Assembly (NCBI GenBank): GCA_964479625.1
Contig: CAYZMS010000012.1
Span: forward strand, 51,338-115,337
Source: CAYZMS01 sp964479625
GTDB taxonomy: Bacteria > Bacteroidota > Bacteroidia > Chitinophagales > Saprospiraceae
DNA length: 64,000 bases
Reading direction: 5' to 3'
Below, piece after piece: positions 9,177-16,979 of the stretch (within the stretch, counting starts at the first letter, position 1; each line of letters starts with the position of its first letter). The notes below the pieces were generated by a model. That model was not told where the DNA came from, made no database searches, and saw only the letters and a list, made by a program, of their open reading frames with translations. Made by a program: the position numbers and the translations under genes.

Positions 9177-10880
9177 ATGAAGCACCAACTGCTGCCCGGG
9201 CAGCCTTTCGCCTGGTTCCTGATCATCTGGACTCTCCTTAACGCCTTTACAGCAGCCTTTCTGGAGTTAGATCCAGATGAAGCTTATTATTGGGTGTATG
9301 CCCGGCAGTTGGATTGGGGGTACTTTGACCATCCTCCTGCCATCGCTGTGCTGATCCGGTTCGGATCCAGTTGGATGGCCGGAGCATTAGGGGTTCGATT
9401 GGGGGCAGTTATTTTGCAGACCCTTTCTTTCTGGTTGGTCTGGGTGCTTTGTGATAAGCCCAAAGAAAAACAGCTGCAATGGGTCCTGATCGCCCTGCTG
9501 GCCGGCGTTCCCATTCTTCAGTTGTTTGGCTTTATTGCCACTCCAGATGCTCCGCTCTTGTTCTTTACAGTTTTGTTTTTTGTGGTTTACCGTTCATTTT
9601 TGAGAGAGGCTAAGTGGATAACTACTTTGGCCCTGGGCTTGGTGATGGCGCTTTTGCTGTACAGTAAATACCACGGAATTTTGCTGATCCTGCTAACACT
9701 TTTTTCGAATCCTCGCTTATTGACCCATCCGCGGTTTTACCTGGCATCCATCTTTGGCGCTTTTTTATTTTTACCGCATCTTTACTGGCAATACCTGCAT
9801 GATTTCCCTTCTTTCCGATACCATTTGCAGGGACGGGACGACCCCTATGAATTGAAGCACACAATTACCTATATTATCAATCAACTGGTAATATTTAGCC
9901 CTTTTTTATTTCCCTTTATGGTAAAAGCTCTTGCTCGGCCGGCTGTTAAAAATCAACTGACCCGGGCTTATCTATTCGTTTTGACCGGCTTTTGGTTGTT
10001 CTTTTTATTGTCGACTCGTAAGGGGCATGTAGAACCCCAGTGGACTGCAATACTTAGTATTCCTTTGATCGTAATGACCTTTCAGTATGCTAGAGGAAAG
10101 GTCATTTTTACCAAATGGGTTATTCGAAAGGGGCTGTTGAGTTTTGTTCTTTTACTCGCCTTTCGGATCTTGCTCATTCCCGATTATGATCCCCCGGAGG
10201 TCCTGGATGACCTCCATGGTGCCTTTCACGACCGGGAATGGGTACAAGCTCTGGAAACCGAAGCGGGCGATTTACCGGTGGTTTTTCAAAACTCGTACCG
10301 CGATGCTGGTAAATACTGGTTCTATACGGGGGATACGGCTTACACTTTTACGGATGTTTATTATCGAAAGAATCAATTTGATATTTGGGATTGGGAAAAA
10401 AGCCTAAATGGGAAGGACGTCCTGCTAGTAGGCAATGTAGGCTGGAATTGCACGGATTGCCTTGTCGTTTACCTTGATTATCGACAAAAGCGCTTAAAAA
10501 CCTTTCGAAACCTACCCATCTCTCAAAAGGTAACCATACAATTCGATCCGATTTCAACCACCTGGCAGGCGGGAGGTACAAGGAGCTTGGAGGCAACGAT
10601 TATCAATCCATATGACCATAGCATTGAACTCGAATCCCAAGAACTTCCCTTAGCCTTTTGGGCTATTTTTCAACAAACCAATACGGTAAAAGGCCTGGTG
10701 CCCATGAAACCCGAATCGGAATTACTTCAATTATCACCCAATTCCGCTACCAGCGTCCGGTTTCAGTTCCAGGTACCGGATGAGTTGAATGGGAAGTATG
10801 ATTTTGGCCTGGGGATCTCCACTGGAGATTTACCGACTGCTGAAAACAGCAAAAAAGTGCAAGTAGAAGTATATCGTTAA
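9177..10880 (+). CDS. GT-C fold glycosyltransferase (family 39/ArnT-like)
   Basis: Polytopic membrane glycosyltransferase of the PMT/ArnT type, which transfers sugar from a polyprenyl-phosphate donor. The first periplasmic loop has the acidic signature ELDPDEAYYW, followed by WGYFDHPP, both characteristic of this family, then about ten hydrophobic helices up to residue 360. The last 200 residues are soluble and beta-rich, probably periplasmic. Start ATG 9177 follows the exonuclease stop by 19 bp; the longer frame overlaps that gene. Length is 567 residues. The acceptor (lipid A, protein or polysaccharide) is unknown. Confidence 0.8.
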   Translation: MKHQLLPGQPFAWFLIIWTLLNAFTAAFLELDPDEAYYWVYARQLDWGYFDHPPAIAVLIRFGSSWMAGALGVRLGAVILQTLSFWLVWVLCDKPKEKQLQWVLIALLAGVPILQLFGFIATPDAPLLFFTVLFFVVYRSFLREAKWITTLALGLVMALLLYSKYHGILLILLTLFSNPRLLTHPRFYLASIFGAFLFLPHLYWQYLHDFPSFRYHLQGRDDPYELKHTITYIINQLVIFSPFLFPFMVKALARPAVKNQLTRAYLFVLTGFWLFFLLSTRKGHVEPQWTAILSIPLIVMTFQYARGKVIFTKWVIRKGLLSFVLLLAFRILLIPDYDPPEVLDDLHGAFHDREWVQALETEAGDLPVVFQNSYRDAGKYWFYTGDTAYTFTDVYYRKNQFDIWDWEKSLNGKDVLLVGNVGWNCTDCLVVYLDYRQKRLKTFRNLPISQKVTIQFDPISTTWQAGGTRSLEATIINPYDHSIELESQELPLAFWAIFQQTNTVKGLVPMKPESELLQLSPNSATSVRFQFQVPDELNGKYDFGLGISTGDLPTAENSKKVQVEVYR

Positions 10881-10882
10881 GG

Positions 10883-11485
10883 TTAAAACTGGACTAGGAG
10901 GCCGATACCCTGTCCATCACCGTATAAATGGACCTTGCTAAGGAATTGTTCCATTTTCGGGTTGTCTGCGGCAATAATGAAGTTCATCGCAAGGTCGAAC
11001 ACAAAAAGAAAAGCGCCTTGTAAAACAATGGATTTTCCAAATCCCTCCAGGCGTTCGGCATTTTTCTCTGCATTTTTACTCCGTTCGATCAAATAGGCGC
11101 CTCCTAACATATATCCTACATCCAAACCGGCGTTGAGCAGCAGGATTTTTTGAAGATTGTTTTGCTGTTGAACACTTTCGAATAGACTTAATCCTGCCGG
11201 GTCGATCTTTGCCGCTGAGTAATACCCAAAAGCTGCGATACCCAGATTTACGGCATTCCAGGCGATGTTCATCGTGTGGAAATGCTTGTCTACTCCTTCA
11301 GCTCGTCCCACCAGGGCTGATCCCAATGCAATATTGCCAACCGCCCAGCCCCCCAGGATCAGCATTCCCGTCTGTTGTTTGTCGATGCGTTGCTGGTTAA
11401 AGGCGGTTAAGGCATCATCCTGGGCGAGTAAGAACAGGCCGTTGAAAAGAAAAAAGAGTAAAAACAGGCTGTGTTTACGCATCAT
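10883..11485 (-). CDS. Membrane protein of unknown function (DUF6992-like)
   Basis: 200-residue protein with a signal peptide ending at LLAQ (about residue 21) and three or four further hydrophobic segments, for example GMLILGGWAVGNIALGSALVG and LQKILLLNAGLDVGYMLGGAYL. The pattern resembles a Bacteroidota-specific family of small membrane proteins that I recall as DUF6992; that match is from memory and not verified. It converges with the glycosyltransferase (2 bp gap). The double Met at the start leaves one codon of doubt. No function is proposed. Confidence 0.65.
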   Translation of the reverse strand: MMRKHSLFLLFFLFNGLFLLAQDDALTAFNQQRIDKQQTGMLILGGWAVGNIALGSALVGRAEGVDKHFHTMNIAWNAVNLGIAAFGYYSAAKIDPAGLSLFESVQQQNNLQKILLLNAGLDVGYMLGGAYLIERSKNAEKNAERLEGFGKSIVLQGAFLFVFDLAMNFIIAADNPKMEQFLSKVHLYGDGQGIGLLVQF

Positions 11486-11551
11486 GTCAGATGTTGGGTA
11501 TTTGGTAAGAAAAGTTATCCATTACAAAAGGTCCAACCTCCAAAAATGTTT

Positions 11552-13264
11552 TCAATAACCTTGTGCGTCATCATCCGGGTTTCGAAAATCAGCTGCTCCC
11601 TGGAGGCTCCCGTCTTCCAGGATCTGAATAGCTTTGATCACTGCCATGCGGTCGATTTCCCTGAATTCATGGCCCATATTTTCCAATCCGGCCCGGGTAG
11701 AGGGAGGAAAGGCGTCTTTTTCAATAGTGATCATATCCGGCAACCATTGATGATGGAAGCGCCCGGCACTAACGGCATCCGCAAGTGGCATATTGAATTC
11801 AATGACATTGATCAGCGTTTGAAATACGGCTGTTATGATGGTAGAACCACCGGGAGCTCCAAGAACCATGAACAGCTCTCCGTCCTTTTCTACAATGGTA
11901 GGGGTCATAGAACTTAACATGCGCTTGCCGGGTTGGATGGCATTTGCCTCAGCGCCAATAAGGCCAAACTGGTTGGGTACACCTGGCTTGACGCTGAAAT
12001 CATCCATTTCATTGTTAAGGAAAAAGCCAGCGCCATGGACCAGGACCTTGCTGCCGTAGTTGGAATTCAAGGTGGTGGTGAGGGAAACGGCATTACCCGC
12101 ATCATCAACAATGGAGGTATGGGTAGTCTCATAGCTTTCTGGAAGAAGCAGGAAATCACCGGCCAAAATGCTGTCACTTTCGGTTGCAGCGGTCGCACTG
12201 AAGTCGGCCATTCTGTTCGATAAATAAAGGGAATCAAGAAGCCGATCGCGAGGGACCTCGTAAAAATCACTGTCCCCTAAATGTGCTGCGCGGTCTGCAT
12301 AAACGCGGCGTTCGGCTTCTGCCATCAAATGAACGGCCTCTATGCTATGGAAACCATATTCATGCAGTGGATAAGGCTCTACCAATTGTAGTAATTGAGT
12401 AAGGGCGATCCCTCCACTGGAAGGAGGTGGCATAGAGATGATGCGGTAGTTGTCATATTCAGTGGTAATGGGTGTTCGCCATTGAGGCTGGTAGGCCGCC
12501 AGGTCTTCCAGGGTGATGAGGCCACCACCCCGTTCCATTTCTTTTGCGATAAGTGCAGCGGTTTCTCCTTTGTAGAAACCATCCCGTCCCTGGTCTCGAA
12601 TACGTTCTAAGGTTTTGGCCAGGTTTAATTGTTTTAACCGATCTCCCGGCTTCCATGGTTGAGGCCGGATGAAGGGGCTATCCTCTGAATTGTACTGTGC
12701 AAAGGCTTCTTGGTAGGTGTTCAGGCGATCTGCTTCAGATTTAGAGATTTCAAACCCTTCGCGGGCCAGCCGTATTACCGGTTGAAGCAGATCTGCCAGG
12801 GGCAGTGAACCATATTGACGATGGGCTTCCAGTAACCCGGCTACCGTCCCGGGTACTCCTACTGCCAGATGACCCTTTGTGCTCAGGCCTTCAATTACAG
12901 CCTCCTGCTCATCCAGATACATATCCCTACTGGCGGCAACAGGAGCCTTTTCCCTATAATCAAGCGACGCGATCTCCCCTTTTGAAGACCGGTAAACGAA
13001 AAAGCCCCCGCCTCCGATATTGCCTGCTCTGGGCATAACCACCGCCATGGCAAAATGAGTGGCCACCGTGGCATCTACCGCATTTCCGCCGGACTTTAGA
13101 ATGGCTAAGCCCACTTCCGTAGAGAGCGGATGAGGGCTTACCACCATTGCAGTGTCTGAAGTAGCGGTTTTATGGGCTTTATAGTCAGGTCCCTTGGTTT
13201 GAAAACGGCATTGGAAAAAGGAAAAAACAGCAAAAAGGAAAAAGAACAGGTAGCGAACTCGCAT
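11552..13264 (-). CDS. ggt: Gamma-glutamyltransferase
   Basis: Periplasmic N-terminal nucleophile hydrolase that cleaves or transfers the gamma-glutamyl group of glutathione and related peptides. It is made as a proenzyme that cuts itself before the Thr that starts the small subunit; here this is T380 in the segment ETTHTSIVD. Other family marks are GGNAVDA and GNIGGGGF in the large subunit. The ATG at 13264 was preferred to the TTG at 13285; it gives a hydrophobic signal ending in SFFQC, which may be a weak lipobox. Length is 570 residues. It stands alone, with a gene-free region upstream. Confidence 0.9.
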   Translation of the reverse strand: MRVRYLFFFLFAVFSFFQCRFQTKGPDYKAHKTATSDTAMVVSPHPLSTEVGLAILKSGGNAVDATVATHFAMAVVMPRAGNIGGGGFFVYRSSKGEIASLDYREKAPVAASRDMYLDEQEAVIEGLSTKGHLAVGVPGTVAGLLEAHRQYGSLPLADLLQPVIRLAREGFEISKSEADRLNTYQEAFAQYNSEDSPFIRPQPWKPGDRLKQLNLAKTLERIRDQGRDGFYKGETAALIAKEMERGGGLITLEDLAAYQPQWRTPITTEYDNYRIISMPPPSSGGIALTQLLQLVEPYPLHEYGFHSIEAVHLMAEAERRVYADRAAHLGDSDFYEVPRDRLLDSLYLSNRMADFSATAATESDSILAGDFLLLPESYETTHTSIVDDAGNAVSLTTTLNSNYGSKVLVHGAGFFLNNEMDDFSVKPGVPNQFGLIGAEANAIQPGKRMLSSMTPTIVEKDGELFMVLGAPGGSTIITAVFQTLINVIEFNMPLADAVSAGRFHHQWLPDMITIEKDAFPPSTRAGLENMGHEFREIDRMAVIKAIQILEDGSLQGAADFRNPDDDAQGY

Positions 13265-13392
13265 TTTGGTATAATTGTTGAACAAATTGGAAAAAGGTTG
13301 GTTTTTTCCGTCTTTTGGAGCTTAATGATCAGGCTAAAATACAATTTCGGGAATTTACCCGAAGTAAATGGTTTTTTTCTACCTATTGGTTG

Positions 13393-13453
13393 GGGTGCAA
13401 CACCTGAGGAGTATAAATCCGAGGATAGCTTATAAAAGTTGCACCCTTTTTTT
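13393..13453 (+). ncRNA. Candidate structured small RNA or aptamer-like element with terminator
   Basis: A perfect 9-bp stem (GGGTGCAAC 13393-13401 with GTTGCACCC 13438-13446) closes a 36-nt interior and is followed at once by T7 (13447-13453). Inside, CCT (13403-13405) pairs with AGG (13422-13424), and GGA (13408-13410) with TCC (13418-13420), giving a bulged inner hairpin. Its loop contains TATAA (13412-13416), which is complementary to TTATA at 13430-13434, so a pseudoknot is possible. The fold is by eye. No known riboswitch or small-RNA family was recognised, and there is no gene close downstream for a leader role. Confidence 0.45.
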
Positions 13454-13475
13454 CTTTTCTCCGTATACGCCCTCC

Positions 13476-13598
13476 AAGCCAGTAAATCTAAGAATGACCG
13501 GGCGGATATCCATCTGCCTTACTTTAATGACTTGGGTTGTATTCTTCAGCCCGGAAGCCTGTGTTGACTCAAATTGAGTTTGTTTATATTACTGGCTT
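13476..13598 (+). ncRNA. Candidate structured RNA (or small TIR element) closed by a 10-bp stem
   Basis: Perfect 10-bp inverted repeat, AAGCCAGTAA (13476-13485) with TTACTGGCTT (13589-13598), 103 nt apart. Inside, AAGAAT (13490-13495) pairs with ATTCTT (13541-13546) and encloses a hairpin GGCGGAT (13501-13507) with ATCTGCC (13512-13518). A further small hairpin lies at 13567-13579. Together these make a three-way junction. A separate terminator follows within 11 nt. A short inverted-repeat (MITE-like) element is the main alternative explanation. Confidence 0.38.
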
Positions 13599-13608
13599 AT
13601 TACTTTGA

Positions 13609-13642
13609 GCCCTGCTCCGATCTTCGGGGTGGGGCGTTTTTT
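13609..13642 (+). terminator. Rho-independent terminator
   Basis: 11-bp stem (13609-13619 with 13625-13635, three G-T wobbles), loop ATCTT, then G and T6 at 13637-13642. No protein gene ends upstream on this strand, so the transcript it ends is probably non-coding. Confidence 0.65.
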
Positions 13643-13777
13643 AAATAGGGACAATTGATGGTCAAAATAAGTTGGTAGCAGGGATCACTCCTAATCAGCC
13701 TTGCATTGTTTATTCTGGGGTTTTTTTGCGAATTTTAGGCCAATCAACCCTTTTGGGTACAACAAAAAAGAAAAATC

Positions 13778-14311
13778 ATGGAGGATGAAGCTCCTTTTCT
13801 GTTTGAGAATTTGCAGGTGAATCTATCCCAGCTACCCAGGGTGGCAGCAGTTGATTGGCAACCGCTTGAACGCCGGTATCTACAGGTAGAATTGATTAGG
13901 ATGTGGATATTTAGAGGGCTGGTTTTGCTTGTCCTCGGCGGTGTGCTTTTTTTTAACCCGGACGTTCCCCGCTGGGTTGCCTGGAGCGCTACTGGTTTTT
14001 GGTTGCTAATGGCCTTTCTTTCCCACTTGTTACATGTTCTGGGTTTTCGAATCAAAGGGTACGCTGTGAGGGAGCACGATATTATTTACCGAACAGGCTT
14101 ATTGTTCAGAAGATCTACCGTAATTCCCTTTACCCGGATCCAGCATAGTGAAATTCAACAAGGCTTTATCGAACGCCAGTTTGAATTATCCCGGCTGGCG
14201 GTTTTTACTGCTGGAGGGAGCGAAAGTGACCTGGTAATTCCCGGTTTAAATCCACAAACAGCAGAACAGATCCGCCGTTTTCTTTCGAAAAAAGTAGAGC
14301 ATGAAGCTTGA
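13778..14311 (+). CDS. PH-domain membrane protein, YdbS type
   Basis: 177-residue membrane protein with two adjacent hydrophobic helices (about residues 46-62 and 68-90) followed by a bacterial PH-like domain (bPH2). The domain shows the family features YRTGLLFRRSTVIPFTRIQH and the C-terminal TAGGSESDLVIPGL. Its role is not established; YdbS/YdbT pairs in other bacteria occur together and have been tied to envelope stress or antimicrobial tolerance. It overlaps the next gene by 11 bp, so the pair is co-translated. Confidence 0.82.
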   Translation: MEDEAPFLFENLQVNLSQLPRVAAVDWQPLERRYLQVELIRMWIFRGLVLLVLGGVLFFNPDVPRWVAWSATGFWLLMAFLSHLLHVLGFRIKGYAVREHDIIYRTGLLFRRSTVIPFTRIQHSEIQQGFIERQFELSRLAVFTAGGSESDLVIPGLNPQTAEQIRRFLSKKVEHEA

Positions 14312-15821
14312 TGAGGTCTTAAAAGAACCGCAGCGACAATCCCGCTCGGCCATAGTTCTGTTTATCTATAAGTTTCTTATTCGAATGTTGCGGGGTTTTT
14401 GGCCTATCATACTGGTAGTCGTACTCAATTCCGGTAATGAAAAGCAATCCTGGTATGAAAATTACCTCAACCTAACCGTAGCCGTAGCCGGTTTATTTTC
14501 ATTGGTTGTTTCTATTGTTTCCTATTACAAGTATTTCTACCAGTTGGATGAAGAACATCTTTACATCCGACAGGGGGTGTTTAATATCAAACAAACCACT
14601 CTTCCATTCGAGCGCATCCAGAACATTAATATCCAACAGCAGATCATCCATAGAATGCTGAATGTGGTAGCTTTAAAGATTGACTCTGCGGGTAGTTCCG
14701 GCTCGGAGATCAGTATTGACGCACTGGAGCGGGGGAGAGCAGAATATATTCGACAGTATGTACTGACTAAAAGACGGAGTATCCGGGAAGCAGAAAGCCC
14801 TTTGCCAGATTCCTCAACAACAGCAACCGAAGGAAGTCTTCCCATTCGTTCTACCATTATTTCTTTAAATCTACCTGCTCTGATCCGCGTGGGGGTCAGT
14901 CAAAATCATTTACAGACCGCAGGAATAATTCTCGGATCAGTCTTTAGTTTTGTTTTCCTTATTGGAGATGCCCTTAATTACAATTTTGTAGATGAAGTTT
15001 CTAAGCTCTGGCCGGGTCGCCAACAGGCCTACCTGATTTCATTGGTTTTAACTGTCATGCTGGTGATCTCTGCATTTTCGCTGACGGTTTTTAGAGCGAT
15101 AAATCGGTTTTATAATTTACACCTCTACGAAGACCGTGAAGGCTTTCAGCTCATTGCAGGATTGACCGACAGGCGGGAAACCGCCATGCGTAAGGAAAAA
15201 ATACAACTGGCGTATTGGGTAGATAATCCCATCAGAAGATTATTTAAAATTTTCACTCTTCATATAAGGCAGGCTAAATCGGGAACCGATACAGCATCAG
15301 AAAGGGTGGAGATCCCCGGCTGCTCCATAGATCAAGTGGAGGATGTAGTGAACAGCAGCTTCCCTGAACTAGCTGGAGCTTCTTTTGTCCAAAAAAGGAT
15401 GGATAAGGCTTACATCAGCTGGAATTTCCGTTTTACGGGTTTAATACCCCTTCTTGCCTTTGGGGTGGTTTTCGGGTTTACCCTGGAGTGGAAATTTCTT
15501 ATAGCCTCCATCCTGTTCCCCCTGATCGCTTACTTTCTCCTTCGTACTTTTTACCAGAGATATCGGTGGTGGGCAAGCTTGGAATTCATTAAAATAAAAT
15601 CCGGGATCTTTAGTTCCAAAACAGTTGTCCTTCCTCTTTATAAAATCCAGGCAGTGGAATTGCGTTCGAGCTTTTATCAACGCAGGCGAAAACTGGCTAA
15701 CCTGGTCCTTCATACAGCCGGGGGAAGCGAGACGATCTTGTTCATTCCCAGTCAGCTGGCAGATAGCCTAAGGGATTATATCCTCGCCAAAGTCGAAATG
15801 AACAGGCGTGCCTGGATGTAG
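14301..15821 (+). CDS. PH-domain membrane protein, YdbT type, three bPH2 repeats
   Basis: 506-residue polytopic protein that partners YdbS. Three PH-like repeats follow pairs of membrane helices: the first near residues 80-155 (YIRQGVFNIKQTTLPFERIQ), the second near 275-350 (more divergent), the third near 425-500 (IKSGIFSSKTVVLPLYKIQ, then TAGGSETILFIPS). The first and third keep the turn-helix pattern seen in YdbS. Start ATG 14301 overlaps YdbS by 11 bp. It converges with corA, with only 1 bp between the stops. Confidence 0.8.
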   Translation: MKLDEVLKEPQRQSRSAIVLFIYKFLIRMLRGFWPIILVVVLNSGNEKQSWYENYLNLTVAVAGLFSLVVSIVSYYKYFYQLDEEHLYIRQGVFNIKQTTLPFERIQNINIQQQIIHRMLNVVALKIDSAGSSGSEISIDALERGRAEYIRQYVLTKRRSIREAESPLPDSSTTATEGSLPIRSTIISLNLPALIRVGVSQNHLQTAGIILGSVFSFVFLIGDALNYNFVDEVSKLWPGRQQAYLISLVLTVMLVISAFSLTVFRAINRFYNLHLYEDREGFQLIAGLTDRRETAMRKEKIQLAYWVDNPIRRLFKIFTLHIRQAKSGTDTASERVEIPGCSIDQVEDVVNSSFPELAGASFVQKRMDKAYISWNFRFTGLIPLLAFGVVFGFTLEWKFLIASILFPLIAYFLLRTFYQRYRWWASLEFIKIKSGIFSSKTVVLPLYKIQAVELRSSFYQRRRKLANLVLHTAGGSETILFIPSQLADSLRDYILAKVEMNRRAWM

Positions 15822-15822
15822 T

Positions 15823-16827
15823 TTATATCCATTTCTTTTGTTTGAAATACCGTACCATAAAGACTCCGCAGGTGAGTATTAAAATGATAAAAATGAAGTA
15901 ACTGTATTTGAAACTTAACTCCGGCATATAAGAGAAATTCATGCCATAAATTGCTGCCAGAAAGCTAAGGGGAATGAAAATGCTGGACACAACCGTTAGG
16001 GTTTTCATGACCTGATTGAGGTTGTGACTTTGGAGGGAAAAGAATAGATTGGTAGCACTTTCCAACCGGTGAAGCTGGTAATCCAATTCCTCCTGTATGA
16101 TATTGGTGGTGTCTTTGAGGTCTGCGAAAAACTTGTGTGCCTCCCTGTCCAGGTTTTTGTGTTGGATATGTTCCAGGTTACTGATGGCCTCCCGAAGGGG
16201 GATCAAAGCGCGTTTCATTCGATGCATTCGACGTTTTTGTAACTCGATCTCTTCCAACAGATCGGGATGCATATTGTCTTTGGAGTTTTGGAAATCCATT
16301 ACGGCATCGACATGAGGTTCGAGAAAATCGAGGGTACGATAGAAAGAATCTAAGGTGCCGTCGATCAACAGGTAAAGGAGGAAGTAGGCAGGTTTTTGGC
16401 GAACGAGGCTGCTCTCTCTTTGAACACGTTGACGGATAAGGTTAAAATGACCGCCGCCTTTTTCTTGAAAGCTGAGTACATAATTTGGGCCTAGTATGAA
16501 ACTAATTTGCTCTACTTTAAGCAATTTGGTTTCGGGTGGCCGCATGGTCTTTATCGTAAAGATAATATAAGTATCATAGATCTGGATCTTGGGCCTGGAA
16601 TCTTTATCGAATATATCCCTACAAGCCATAGAGTCAATCTCCTGCAATTTACAGATCCGACGGATCAATGCCTCATTTTCCAGTCCGTAACAGTTTAACC
16701 AGTGTATATTCCCATCTCTAGGTATATAAATGATATCCTCCTCAGTGAGGGATTCTTTTACATAAATTTCTTCTTTATTAAAGACGATTAGCTGGGCTTC
16801 TGTACTATTGCGGGGCTGGCTGTCCAT
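15823..16827 (-). CDS. corA: CorA family Mg2+/Co2+ channel
   Basis: Inner-membrane Mg2+ (and Co2+/Ni2+) channel of the CorA family. A long acidic, helical cytoplasmic domain (residues 1-270) precedes two C-terminal transmembrane helices with the signature YGMN between them (AIYGMNFSYMPE); the short basic tail FKQKKW is also typical. Length 334 residues. It stands alone on the minus strand, convergent with the YdbT gene. Confidence 0.9.
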   Translation of the reverse strand: MDSQPRNSTEAQLIVFNKEEIYVKESLTEEDIIYIPRDGNIHWLNCYGLENEALIRRICKLQEIDSMACRDIFDKDSRPKIQIYDTYIIFTIKTMRPPETKLLKVEQISFILGPNYVLSFQEKGGGHFNLIRQRVQRESSLVRQKPAYFLLYLLIDGTLDSFYRTLDFLEPHVDAVMDFQNSKDNMHPDLLEEIELQKRRMHRMKRALIPLREAISNLEHIQHKNLDREAHKFFADLKDTTNIIQEELDYQLHRLESATNLFFSLQSHNLNQVMKTLTVVSSIFIPLSFLAAIYGMNFSYMPELSFKYSYFIFIILILTCGVFMVRYFKQKKWI

Positions 16828-16979
16828 GTTTCATTTGGTTTGTGGATGATTTTGGATAAAAAAAAGATAATGCGCATAGAATAATAAAAAAAGAAGAAAA
16901 GTCGATTTGAGCAGGCCCTTAACTATAAAAATTGTACTTGCCCGGGCCCACTCAAGAGTGTTGGTTTTTGACCGTTCGT

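Larger units (their letters stand above)
13265..13777. other. 513-bp gene-free region with structured RNA candidates
   Basis: No credible protein gene lies between ggt and the PH-domain gene. From left to right it holds a small perfect hairpin (TTCGGG, 13346-13351, with CCCGAA, 13358-13363) followed by a T7 run; a 54-nt structured element with its own terminator (13393-13453); a long-range 10-bp inverted repeat enclosing further helices (13476-13598); and a strong terminator (13609-13642). Nothing recognisable was seen in 13643-13777. Confidence 0.6.

Noticed and set aside
13393..13453. TPP or SAM riboswitch
   Set aside because: The GGGGTGC start recalls TPP, but the CTGAGA and ACCTGATC core motifs are missing; no SAM-type core was found either.
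13368..13577. 69-residue ORF across the structured RNA region
   Set aside because: It overlaps both RNA elements, has no recognisable domain and its composition follows the DNA structure rather than a protein.
13393..13642. RNase P RNA, tmRNA or SRP RNA
   Set aside because: The conserved GAGGAAAGTC of RNase P, the TTCGANTC arm and tag frame of tmRNA, and the GGAAGCAG loop of SRP RNA were all looked for and not seen.
16920..16965. GC-rich stretch before the S10 gene as a terminator
   Set aside because: Only short 4-5 bp pairings could be made (GGCCC with GGGCC), with no T tract.
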